Part shown: positions 6,867 to 13,984 of the stretch, one piece after another | Numbering within the stretch: the first letter of the stretch is position 1 | Layout of the letters: each line of letters begins with the position of its first letter | Source of the DNA: JASGCK01 sp031538565 | GTDB taxonomy: Bacteria; Pseudomonadota; Gammaproteobacteria; Burkholderiales; Burkholderiaceae_C | Reading direction: 5' to 3' | Assembly (NCBI GenBank): GCA_031538565.1 | Contig: JAVKLS010000002.1 | Coordinates: 1-23,590 of the forward strand | Length of the DNA stretch: 23,590 nucleotides | The notes under the pieces: generated by a model | Seen by the model: only the letters and a program-made list of their open reading frames with translations | Told to the model about the DNA's origin: nothing | Databases searched by the model: none | Program-made: the position numbers and the translations under genes

Positions 6867-8147
6867 TTAGTGCGAGTGGTCGCTCTTTGCAAGTGCCAGT
6901 TGCTGCGTCACTTCGGCGGTGAATCGCTTTAAATTACTGGTGTGCCAGCGTTGAATAAGCCACATCACACCAGCTACTAAAAGTCCAAAAACAGTAATCG
7001 CACCAAAAGACGACAGCCCATGACTAGTGGAGTAGGTGTAACCAATGCCTAGCGACAAAATACATAGTTGTTCGTTGAAGTTTTGCACGGCAATGGAGCG
7101 CCCTGCGCCCATGAGATTGTGACCACGATGCTGCAGAAGCGCGTTCATGGGCACGACTAAAAATCCGCCAAATGCGCCTAGCAGGATTAGAAATGGCGCG
7201 GCAATCCAAACGTTCGTGATGAAGTTCAGTAGCAAAATGAGCAAACCCATACCAATGCCAAGCGGCATCACGGCAGGAGCTTTATGCAAACGACAGTACA
7301 GCGAGGCAATAACGGCGCCTGCTGCCGTACCGATAGCAACTACGCCCACTAAATTAGATGCTTGCGTGGTGCTGTAACCAAGTGCTGCCGCGCTCCAAGC
7401 CAAAACGATGTAGCGCAAATTGCCGCTGACACCCCAAAACAGGGTTGTCGTGGAGAGCGAAATTTGTCCCAGTTTGTCTTGCCACAGACGTTTGTTGCAA
7501 GCCCAAAAGTCGGGTAGCAGCAGCAAAAGATTTTTTGGCAAAGTACGCAGTGTCACGCCTGTATCGGGAATTCGTAAATTAAACCAAGCGGCCGCGGCAT
7601 AGACAAAAATAAGCACGCAAATGGCCGCTTCGGGCGGTGTGTCAATGCCCAGCTCCATAACGGGAAAACCAAACGACAGCAAAAGCGAAGAGATGCGATG
7701 CCCCACCAATTGACCGCCTAGCACCACGCCCAAAATAATCGAGGCAATGGTGAGCCCCTCAATCCAGCCGTTCGCTTTAACCAATTGCGATGCGGGAAGC
7801 AACTCGGTCAAGATGCCATATTTTGCGGGTGAGTACGCAGCTGCGCCTAGTCCCACAATGGCATAGGCTACTAAAGGATTGACGCCCGCAAGCATGAGTA
7901 AACAGCCTACCGCTTTGATACCGTTGCTGTATAGCATGACGCGCCCCTTGGGCCTCGCATCCGCAAACGCACCCACAAAAGGTGCCAGCACAACATAGAA
8001 CAGCGCAAACATGGGAACCAACGCGGCTTGATGCCAATCGGGGGCTTTGACGCTGCGCAAAAGCTCAACTGCAACAATAAATAAAGCGTTATCTGCTAAC
8101 GAGCTAAAAAACTGTGCGGACATGATGGTGTAGAACCCGCGTTTCAT
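6867..8147 (-). CDS. lplT: Lysophospholipid transporter LplT (MFS)
   Basis: Twelve-helix major facilitator protein of about 426 residues (E. coli 397). LplT flips lysophospholipids to the inner face of the inner membrane, where they are re-acylated. Recognisable parts are the start GFYTIMSAQFFSSLADNALF, the loop-2 motif ADARPKGRVM, and AAYSPAKYGILTELLP, which is characteristic of LplT. The ATG at 8147 is chosen over a TTG three codons upstream; neither has a strong ribosome site. In E. coli lplT precedes the acyltransferase gene aas. Here the next gene is a cytochrome b instead, so the acyltransferase must be encoded elsewhere. It is probably co-transcribed with the small membrane gene upstream. 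Confidence 0.92.
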   Translation of the reverse strand: MKRGFYTIMSAQFFSSLADNALFIVAVELLRSVKAPDWHQAALVPMFALFYVVLAPFVGAFADARPKGRVMLYSNGIKAVGCLLMLAGVNPLVAYAIVGLGAAAYSPAKYGILTELLPASQLVKANGWIEGLTIASIILGVVLGGQLVGHRISSLLLSFGFPVMELGIDTPPEAAICVLIFVYAAAAWFNLRIPDTGVTLRTLPKNLLLLLPDFWACNKRLWQDKLGQISLSTTTLFWGVSGNLRYIVLAWSAAALGYSTTQASNLVGVVAIGTAAGAVIASLYCRLHKAPAVMPLGIGMGLLILLLNFITNVWIAAPFLILLGAFGGFLVVPMNALLQHRGHNLMGAGRSIAVQNFNEQLCILSLGIGYTYSTSHGLSSFGAITVFGLLVAGVMWLIQRWHTSNLKRFTAEVTQQLALAKSDHSH

Positions 8148-8171
8148 TTTTAGCAATCAATGATGATGAGA

Positions 8172-8384
8172 TTAAAGAAAGCGAGTGGCTAGGCGGCGAG
8201 AGGCGGCAACGCCCAAACCAGCACCAAGACCAGCCAACAAAATTGCGCCCGTGCTGTCAAGGCCATAGCCTGGCGCAAACAAATCAAAGCCTAGCAACCT
8301 GCCCACGCCAAACGCAATGAGCGAACCTGCGACAAAGCCCGTCGCGTCCACTATGCCTTCTGTTAATTTTGATTGCGTACTCAT
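8172..8384 (-). CDS. Small two-helix membrane protein, unknown function
   Basis: A 70-residue product with two hydrophobic Gly/Ala-rich segments (about 17-37 and 46-62) separated by FDLFAPGYGLDSTG, and a positively charged C-terminal end (ASRRLATRF). I recognise no functional domain. It lies 24 bases upstream of lplT on the same strand and divergent from alr, so it may be the first gene of an lplT operon. A -10-like TACACT (8400-8395) lies ten bases before its ATG, and there is no good ribosome site, so the mRNA leader would be very short. Codon use and position suggest a real gene. The role, perhaps membrane association or an accessory to LplT, is only a guess. Confidence 0.72.
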   Translation of the reverse strand: MSTQSKLTEGIVDATGFVAGSLIAFGVGRLLGFDLFAPGYGLDSTGAILLAGLGAGLGVAASRRLATRFL

Positions 8385-8454
8385 ACTTGCGGCAAGTGTA
8401 GCGGGTTATTCAAGCCGCGCCGTGTTGGTATTTGCCCTAGCTCGCCTACACTTG
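8385..8454. promoter_or_regulatory. Divergent promoter region between alr and the lplT group
   Basis: Two copies of TACACTTG face away from each other: 8447-8454 toward alr, and 8400-8393 on the minus strand toward the small membrane gene. In the alr direction, TTGGTA (8425-8430), a 16-base spacer and TACACT (8447-8452) form a plausible sigma-70 promoter whose start would fall at or next to the alr ATG (8459). A 13-base perfect palindrome, ACTTGC-G-GCAAGT (8385-8397), sits against the minus-strand start codon and could be an operator. The elements are visible; their function is inferred. Confidence 0.45.
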
Positions 8455-8458
8455 AGGC

Positions 8459-9625
8459 ATGGTCAATTCACGCCCTATTCAAGCAACAATTCATGTGGAT
8501 GCCTTGCGGCATAACTTGGCGCGGGTGCAAGCGGCGCAGGAAAACAATAGCAACGCTAAAGTGTGGGTCGTGGTCAAAGCGGATGCTTACGGACACCGCC
8601 TGGCGTACGCCTTTGAGGGATTGCGTGCAGCCGATGGCTTTGCTTGCCTAGACCTTACCGAGGCGCACGCGCTTCGCAGCATGGGCTGGCGCGGGCCTAT
8701 CCTTTTACTGGAGGGTGCTTTTTGTGCGCGTGATTTAGAAACTTGTTCGCGTTTGAATCTGTGGCACGTTGTCCATTCGGAGCAGCAAATCGATTGGTTG
8801 GCAGCGCATAAAACCAATGAGCCACAGTGCGTTTTTTTAAAACTCAATTCAGGCATGAACCGCTTGGGCTTTGCCCCCGCGCAGTACCGCGCCGCGTATG
8901 CCCGGCTAGTGCAATTGCCCCAAGTTGCGGAGGTGGTGCATCTTACGCACTTGAGCGATGCCGATAACCACAGCGCAGACGGCGTGGCAAAAACGGGCAA
9001 GCAGTGGAAAATTTTTCAAACAACAACACATGATTTAACTGGCGAGAGTTCTCTGGCCAATAGCGCCGCGCTGCTGCGCGAGTCTTCGCTTTTCGAGCCG
9101 CTGTCGGGCGGTGACTGGGTGCGGGCGGGCATTGCGCTTTACGGCGCAGCCCCCGACTATCCTGTAAAAGCTTATGGCGACTGGGGTTTGCAGCCCGCCA
9201 TGACCTTGACTAGCCGCATCATTGGCGTGCAGCAAATTGCTGTTGGCGATGCCGTGGGATACGGCAGCACGTTTGTTGCCGAGCAGTCTATGCGCGTAGG
9301 CACGGTCGCTTGTGGGTATGCCGATGGCTATCCGCGCAGCGCGGGGCAAGCCAGCCAAGGCGCGCCCGTCTTGGTGGACGGGCAGCGCACGCGTACGCTT
9401 GGGCGCATCAGCATGGATATGCTGACGGTAGATTTAACGCATCTACCGCAAAGCGGCGTGGATAGCGCGGTCACGCTGTGGGGACGGAACAATCCGCAAG
9501 ATGCTGCAAGCGCCGTGCTGCCCATAGAAGAAGTGGCGCAGGCGGCAGGCACGATTAGCTACGAGCTGATGTGCGCGGTTGCGCCGCGTGTGCCCTTTAT
9601 GGCGTCTTCAGTCATCGCGCCCTAG
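8459..9625 (+). CDS. alr: Alanine racemase
   Basis: PLP-dependent enzyme that interconverts L- and D-alanine, supplying D-Ala for peptidoglycan. The 388-residue product has the N-terminal TIM barrel with the PLP-binding lysine Lys40 in VVKADAYGH, the SGMNRLGF segment with Arg135, and a C-terminal beta domain. The second catalytic base Tyr268 lies in AVGYGSTF, followed by the CGYADGYPR and RISMDMLTVD signatures. E. coli Alr has 359 residues. The residue after KADAYGH is Arg where most homologues have Gly. The ATG at 8459 matches the family start (RPIQATIHVDALRHNL); the GAGG at 8454-8457 is too close to act as a normal ribosome site. Its end overlaps the convergent DUF1289 gene by 14 bases. Confidence 0.96.
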   Translation: MVNSRPIQATIHVDALRHNLARVQAAQENNSNAKVWVVVKADAYGHRLAYAFEGLRAADGFACLDLTEAHALRSMGWRGPILLLEGAFCARDLETCSRLNLWHVVHSEQQIDWLAAHKTNEPQCVFLKLNSGMNRLGFAPAQYRAAYARLVQLPQVAEVVHLTHLSDADNHSADGVAKTGKQWKIFQTTTHDLTGESSLANSAALLRESSLFEPLSGGDWVRAGIALYGAAPDYPVKAYGDWGLQPAMTLTSRIIGVQQIAVGDAVGYGSTFVAEQSMRVGTVACGYADGYPRSAGQASQGAPVLVDGQRTRTLGRISMDMLTVDLTHLPQSGVDSAVTLWGRNNPQDAASAVLPIEEVAQAAGTISYELMCAVAPRVPFMASSVIAP

Positions 9626-9809
9626 TGGATGGCGCGTGCGTGGTCAGTGTGCGATGCTGTGTTAACTCCAAAACAGCTAATTTTTCATCATCCGTCAGCG
9701 CCGACCAATTGGCGATTTCATCAATGCTTCGCAAGCAACCCACGCACAGTCCCGTTTTAGGATGCATTTGACAAATCGAAATACAAGGTGATGCAATAGC
9801 GGATGTCAT
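9612..9809 (-). CDS. DUF1289 family small cysteine-motif protein
   Basis: The 65-residue product has the DUF1289 pattern: SPCISIC, then CVGCLRSIDEIANW and LTDDEK. Cysteines 9, 13, 22 and 25 could bind a metal or Fe-S cluster; the family is described only as a predicted Fe-S or zinc-binding protein and its role is unknown. Its ATG overlaps the lnt stop by one base (TAATG on the minus strand), so it is likely translated by coupling as the last gene of corC-lnt-DUF1289. Its 3' end overlaps alr, which comes from the opposite side, by 14 bases; no terminator is visible between them. Confidence 0.88.
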   Translation of the reverse strand: MTSAIASPCISICQMHPKTGLCVGCLRSIDEIANWSALTDDEKLAVLELTQHRTLTTHAPSTRAR

Positions 9810-11329
9810 TACTTATCGCTATTTTTGTAAATTTTTTTAATCCGGCTCATCCAAACCCACAGCACAGACAGCAGCCCCGCACACCACAAAGGCGAAAGTC
9901 CAAAGCGCGACGCCCACTGGGCATAAGGCGTAAGCTGGGTTTGACCGCGCACGACTCCTGTGAGCGCTGCGCGTTTGGGGTGTGGCAGCTGCGCGGTGAC
10001 AAAGCCTTGGTGGTCGATGATGGCGGTGATGCCTGTATTGGTGGCGCGCAGCACGGGGCGGTTGAACTCAATTGCACGCATACGCGAGAGGCTTAAGTCT
10101 TGATCGAGAACGATGCTGTTGCCAAACCAGCCAAGGTCGCTCACGTTTACAAAAATGGTAGGCGCAGTTGCGGCATCGGCAAAGCGCAGCGCCAGTTCTT
10201 CGCCAAATAAGTTTTCATAGCAAATGTGCGGTGCAAAGCGCTCGCCTGCATGGGCAAACGAGGGCTGCACAGCATCTCCGCGATTGAAGTCACCCAGCGG
10301 AATGTGCATGAGCTCGGTAAACCAGCGAAACAGCGGCGGCACAAACTCACCAAAGGGCACGAGGTGGTGTTTGTCGTAGCGGTAAGGGGCAGCTTTTTTA
10401 GTTCCAATGCCGATGATGGAGTTGGTATAGCCCTCCTGCATTGAGCCTTGCGGCGAACCAATTAATGCGGCTGTTTGAGAGCCACCCGCAAATAGTGCCT
10501 CTAGCGCAGGCCAGTATTCACTGGGTAGTTGTTGCGGCAAAAGTGGCACGCCTGTTTCGGGTGTCACGACTAAATCTATACCCTCCATGGCGGCACGCGC
10601 CAGCTCGGTTTTGTACCAATCAAGGGCAGCGTTTATGCCCGCGATGCCGCCAAATTTTTCTAGTTGCGGGATATTCCCTTGCAGCAAACGCACTGTCAAA
10701 GCGGGTGTGGATGCCTGCGGCGGACTTGCAGGCATGAGTGCTGCCTTCACGCAAAGAATAAGCACGACGCCTATTTTTAGCGCACACGAGCGCGTTAGCA
10801 CAAACAGCGCCACCACAAACGCCGCTAGCGCCGACACGCCATACACGCCCACCCACGGCGCAGCGCTGACTAAAGGGCCGTCAATGTGCGCGTAACCCAC
10901 CGCCGCCCACGGCAAGCCAGTCATCACGGTTCCGCGTAGCAGTTCGGCTAACAGCCACAGCGCCGCAAATAGCAGCGCATTTTGAATTGGGCGATAAGAC
11001 ACGGGAGGTTTTAATGCAACAAAGAGCGCAGCCGCGAGTGCATAAAAACTTGCCAGCACGCCGCACAGCGCCAGCACGGCAAACACCGCCAACGGCACAG
11101 GCAGACCGCCAAAATCGTGCATGGCCGTGTAGAGCCACCACATACTGCTGGCAAACCACGCCAGCGCAAAACGTGCGGTGCGCCAAAATGCAAAAGTGAT
11201 CGATGGGGTTTGCGTGAGGCGTGCAACCAGCCACGCCATTGCCAGCAATTGCAACCACCACATCGCGTGCCCGTCTTTTGGACTGGCAATTGACCAGCCG
11301 TGCAATATGCCAAAAAAAATTTCAGTCAT
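9809..11329 (-). CDS. lnt: Apolipoprotein N-acyltransferase
   Basis: Inner-membrane enzyme that adds the third acyl chain to the N-terminal cysteine of lipoproteins, using phospholipid as donor. The protein has 506 residues (E. coli 512), with several N-terminal membrane helices (about 1-200) and a periplasmic nitrilase-like domain (about 212-465). The catalytic triad is intact: Glu258 in VVTPETGVP, Lys320 in YRYDKHHLVPFGEFVP and Cys370 in HICYENLFG. A final helix lies at 477-495. It starts 12 bases after corC, the same pairing as ybeX-lnt in E. coli, with GCAGG just upstream of the ATG. BamC, encoded in this window, is a predicted lipoprotein and so a likely substrate. Confidence 0.96.
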   Translation of the reverse strand: MTEIFFGILHGWSIASPKDGHAMWWLQLLAMAWLVARLTQTPSITFAFWRTARFALAWFASSMWWLYTAMHDFGGLPVPLAVFAVLALCGVLASFYALAAALFVALKPPVSYRPIQNALLFAALWLLAELLRGTVMTGLPWAAVGYAHIDGPLVSAAPWVGVYGVSALAAFVVALFVLTRSCALKIGVVLILCVKAALMPASPPQASTPALTVRLLQGNIPQLEKFGGIAGINAALDWYKTELARAAMEGIDLVVTPETGVPLLPQQLPSEYWPALEALFAGGSQTAALIGSPQGSMQEGYTNSIIGIGTKKAAPYRYDKHHLVPFGEFVPPLFRWFTELMHIPLGDFNRGDAVQPSFAHAGERFAPHICYENLFGEELALRFADAATAPTIFVNVSDLGWFGNSIVLDQDLSLSRMRAIEFNRPVLRATNTGITAIIDHQGFVTAQLPHPKRAALTGVVRGQTQLTPYAQWASRFGLSPLWCAGLLSVLWVWMSRIKKIYKNSDK

Positions 11330-11341
11330 GAGCCTGCGGAT

Positions 11342-12202
11342 TTAAGCGATGCGCGTGGCACGAAACCACTTAACCGAACCGCCCCCAGACACCAGCACCA
11401 CCAGCTTTAAGTCCGCCACGAAATGCTCTTCGCCTTTGCGCGGCACGTAACCCATGCGGTGCGCCACCAAACCGCCAATGGTGTTGAATTGCTCGCGCTG
11501 CGCGTCACTAAATTCGCAGTCGAATTGCTCGCAGAGCTTGACCAGTGTGGTTTGTCCGTGCACGCGGTACGAACCGCTCTGTGGAAGTGAGACGATGTCC
11601 ATAGACGCGGTATCGCCCTCTAGCGTGTCAAATTCATCTTCGATTTCACCCACAATTTCTTCCAAAATATCTTCAATGGTGATAAGCCCTGCCGTTTTGC
11701 CGAACTCATCTACTACCAGCGCCAAATGGTTACCCTTGCCGCTGGACTCGCCGCGAAACGAGGTGAGCAAATCGTTAAGTCCCTTGCTCTCAGGCACAAA
11801 GACGGGCGGACGCAGCAGCGCCCGCAAATGGATGTCGGGTGAGCGTTGGCGCTTGAGCAGATCTTTTGCTAACAAAATGCCAATGATGTTGTCTTTGTGA
11901 CCCTCGTACACGGGGAAGCGTGAGTGAGCGGTGTCAATCACGACATCCAGCAAATCGTCAAAATCGGCTTCAATGTCCAGCAAATCCATGCGGGGTGCAA
12001 CCACCATCACGTCGCCCGCCGTCATGTGGGACAGCTTGAGCACGCCCTCCAGCATGGCAAAGCTTTGTTCGTTGATAAGGCCGCCATCCTCGGCGTCTTC
12101 CAGCGTTGCCAAAAGCTCGGCAACGGAGTCAGGGCCTGGGTGCAGGTATTGGGCAATCTTTCGCAAAAAAGAGCGGGTGGCGGGTGGACGTTGCTGACTC
12201 AT
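11342..12202 (-). CDS. corC: CorC/YbeX-type CBS-domain protein
   Basis: The 286-residue product (E. coli CorC 292) has two CBS domains (about 62-125 and 128-187) with the motifs VMVVAPRMDLLDIEAD, HSRFPVYEGHKDNIIG, LALVVDEFGKTAGLITIEDI and EEIVGEIEDEFD, followed by a C-terminal CorC_HlyC domain (about 205-280). It lacks the DUF21 membrane domain of larger paralogues. CorC was named for a role in Mg2+/Co2+ efflux; YbeX has also been linked to ribosome maturation and stress. In E. coli it lies in a ybeZ-ybeY-ybeX-lnt group, but here phoH and ybeY are absent upstream and fadD diverges instead. A -10-like TATGAT ends seven bases before its ATG and no ribosome site is seen, so its mRNA may be leaderless. 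Confidence 0.93.
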   Translation of the reverse strand: MSQQRPPATRSFLRKIAQYLHPGPDSVAELLATLEDAEDGGLINEQSFAMLEGVLKLSHMTAGDVMVVAPRMDLLDIEADFDDLLDVVIDTAHSRFPVYEGHKDNIIGILLAKDLLKRQRSPDIHLRALLRPPVFVPESKGLNDLLTSFRGESSGKGNHLALVVDEFGKTAGLITIEDILEEIVGEIEDEFDTLEGDTASMDIVSLPQSGSYRVHGQTTLVKLCEQFDCEFSDAQREQFNTIGGLVAHRMGYVPRKGEEHFVADLKLVVLVSGGGSVKWFRATRIA

Positions 12203-12208
12203 ACGCTA

Positions 12209-12214
12209 ATCATA
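12209..12214 (-). promoter_or_regulatory. Putative -10 of the corC promoter
   Basis: On the minus strand TATGAT (12214-12209) is a 5/6 match to the sigma-70 -10, with six bases before the corC ATG at 12202. The expected transcription start would coincide with the ATG. The -35 is poor. I saw no purine-rich ribosome site, which fits a leaderless message. Confidence 0.35.
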
Positions 12215-12220
12215 AAGCCC

Positions 12221-12250
12221 TTGGTTTTTACTAATGTTCCCGCTCATAAA
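12221..12250 (+). promoter_or_regulatory. Putative fadD promoter
   Basis: TTGGTT (12221-12226) and CATAAA (12245-12250) are separated by 18 bases, a moderate sigma-70 match, about 37 bases before the fadD ATG. No obvious FadR-type operator is recognised. Function is inferred from spacing only. Confidence 0.3.
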
Positions 12251-12286
12251 TAAACGCACAATGGCATTTTATTTGGAGCACCTACT

Positions 12287-13984
12287 ATGACACAACCTTG
12301 GTTTAGCAGCTATCCTGCTGGCGTTGCGCACCACATTAACCCCGACGCGTACGGCTCGGTGGCGCAGCTTTTTAATGAATCGTTTAAAAAGAATGCGGAG
12401 CGTCCCTTTTCGGTGTGCATGGATGTTTGGATGACTTACGGCGAGCTCGACAAGCTCTCCACCGCCATGGGTGCGTGGTTGCAAGCGCAAGGCTTGCCTG
12501 AGGGCGAGCGCGTAGCGCTCATGCTTCCCAATGTGCCGCAATTTCCCGTCACGATGGCGGGTATTTTGCGTGCGGGCTACACCTGCGTGAACGTCAATCC
12601 GCTGTACACCGCACGGGAGCTTAAACATCAGCTCACCGATTCAGGCGCGACCACGATTGTGATTTTGGAGAACTTCGCCAAAACGCTGCAAGACGTGATT
12701 GATGACACCCCGATTGAGCGCGTGGTGATTGCCAGCATGGGTGATTTGCTGGGCTTTTTTAAAGGCAACTTCATCACCTTTGCTGTGCGGCATCTTAAAA
12801 AAATGGTTCCCGCCTATCAAATTCCGCTCCACACCAAGACGGGACGGCTGCGCCAAGTCATTCGCTTTAACGCCATGCTGGATCAGGGCGTGGGCAAGGC
12901 GCTTAGTCCCAGCCGCGCCACGGGCGACTCGATTGCGTTTTTGCAATACACGGGCGGCACCACAGGACTGTCTAAGGGCGCGGTGTTGACGCATCGCAAT
13001 ATCGTGGCCGCCATCATGCAGGCCGAGGCGTGGTTTACGCCTGCGTTGGTGCGTATTGGCGACGTGGGGAAAACCAATGCCATTGCTGCGCTGCCGCTGT
13101 ATCACATCTTTGCCCTCACGCTGTGCTTGCTGGCGATTCGCTGGGGTTCGCACATGACGATGATTCCTAATCCGCGCGATATTCCAGGCTTTGTGGAAGT
13201 GCTTAAAAAACGTCCCTTCCATATGCTGCCTGCGGTCAATACGCTGTTCAATGCACTCTTGCAAAACCCGCAGTTTCGATCGCTAGACTTTAGCCATTTG
13301 TGCAATAGCCAAGCAGGAGGCATGGCGGCAAGCGAGGGCACGGCAAAGGCTTGGCAAGAGCTGACGGGCTCCACCATGATTGAAGGCTGGGGCATGAGCG
13401 AGACTTGCGCCATCGGCACGAACAACCCTACCAATGCGACAACGTTCTCGGGCACGATAGGCTTGCCCTTGCCAAGCATAGACATCGTCATCAAAGACGA
13501 TGCTGGCGTGTCCCAGCCTATTGGTACGGCGGGCGAGCTGTGCATCAAGGGCTCAAACGTCATGGTGGGTTATTACAACCAGCCCGAAGAAACCAAGGCT
13601 GCTTTCACAGCCGATGGCTTTATGCGCACGGGCGATATTGGCATCATGGACGAGCACGGTTACATCCGCATCGTCGACCGCAAAAAAGACATGATTATTG
13701 TGAGTGGTTTTAACGTCTTCCCCAACGAGCTGGAGAACACAATTTCTCTTTGCCCAGGCGTGGTGGAGTGCGCTGCCGTGGGCGTTGTGGACGACAAAAC
13801 GGGCGAAGCCATTAAAGTCTTTGTGGTGAAAAACGACCCCTTGCTTACCGAGGACGATGTGGCGAAATATTGCCGTCAAAACTTAACGGGTTACAAAATC
13901 CCCAAATACATTGAGTTTCGCGACGATCTGCCCAAAACCAACGTCGGTAAAATCCTGCGGCGTGAACTCCGAGCAGGCAAATAA
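12287..13984 (+). CDS. fadD: Long-chain fatty acid-CoA ligase
   Basis: AMP-forming acyl-CoA synthetase that activates fatty acids for beta-oxidation or lipid use, acting at the inner face of the membrane. At 565 residues it matches E. coli FadD (561). Visible motifs are the phosphate loop YTGGTTGLSKGA (221-232), GWGMSET (368-374), the adenine/ribose region with Asp450 in RTGDIG, the hinge region VDRKKDMIIVSGFNVFPNE (463-481), and C-terminal catalytic Lys555 in TNVGKILRREL. GGAG in TTTGGAGC lies eight bases before the ATG. The GT41 gene downstream starts inside its last codons. A medium-chain or related ligase cannot be excluded, but the pattern fits FadD well. Confidence 0.93.
   Translation: MTQPWFSSYPAGVAHHINPDAYGSVAQLFNESFKKNAERPFSVCMDVWMTYGELDKLSTAMGAWLQAQGLPEGERVALMLPNVPQFPVTMAGILRAGYTCVNVNPLYTARELKHQLTDSGATTIVILENFAKTLQDVIDDTPIERVVIASMGDLLGFFKGNFITFAVRHLKKMVPAYQIPLHTKTGRLRQVIRFNAMLDQGVGKALSPSRATGDSIAFLQYTGGTTGLSKGAVLTHRNIVAAIMQAEAWFTPALVRIGDVGKTNAIAALPLYHIFALTLCLLAIRWGSHMTMIPNPRDIPGFVEVLKKRPFHMLPAVNTLFNALLQNPQFRSLDFSHLCNSQAGGMAASEGTAKAWQELTGSTMIEGWGMSETCAIGTNNPTNATTFSGTIGLPLPSIDIVIKDDAGVSQPIGTAGELCIKGSNVMVGYYNQPEETKAAFTADGFMRTGDIGIMDEHGYIRIVDRKKDMIIVSGFNVFPNELENTISLCPGVVECAAVGVVDDKTGEAIKVFVVKNDPLLTEDDVAKYCRQNLTGYKIPKYIEFRDDLPKTNVGKILRRELRAGK

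Noticed and set aside
6860..6892. TTG at 6892 as the cytochrome b start.
   Set aside because: It lies inside lplT without a ribosome site; the GTG at 6859 gives a normal short lead before the first helix. The evidence is not decisive.
12641..13264. A 207-codon frame antisense to fadD, rich in His, Arg and Gln.
   Set aside because: Shadow frame of a clear FadD gene; no conserved motif.
13911..13961. TTG at 13911 as the GT41 start.
   Set aside because: It would overlap fadD by 74 bases and the added residues have no family match; the GTG at 13962 is simpler.
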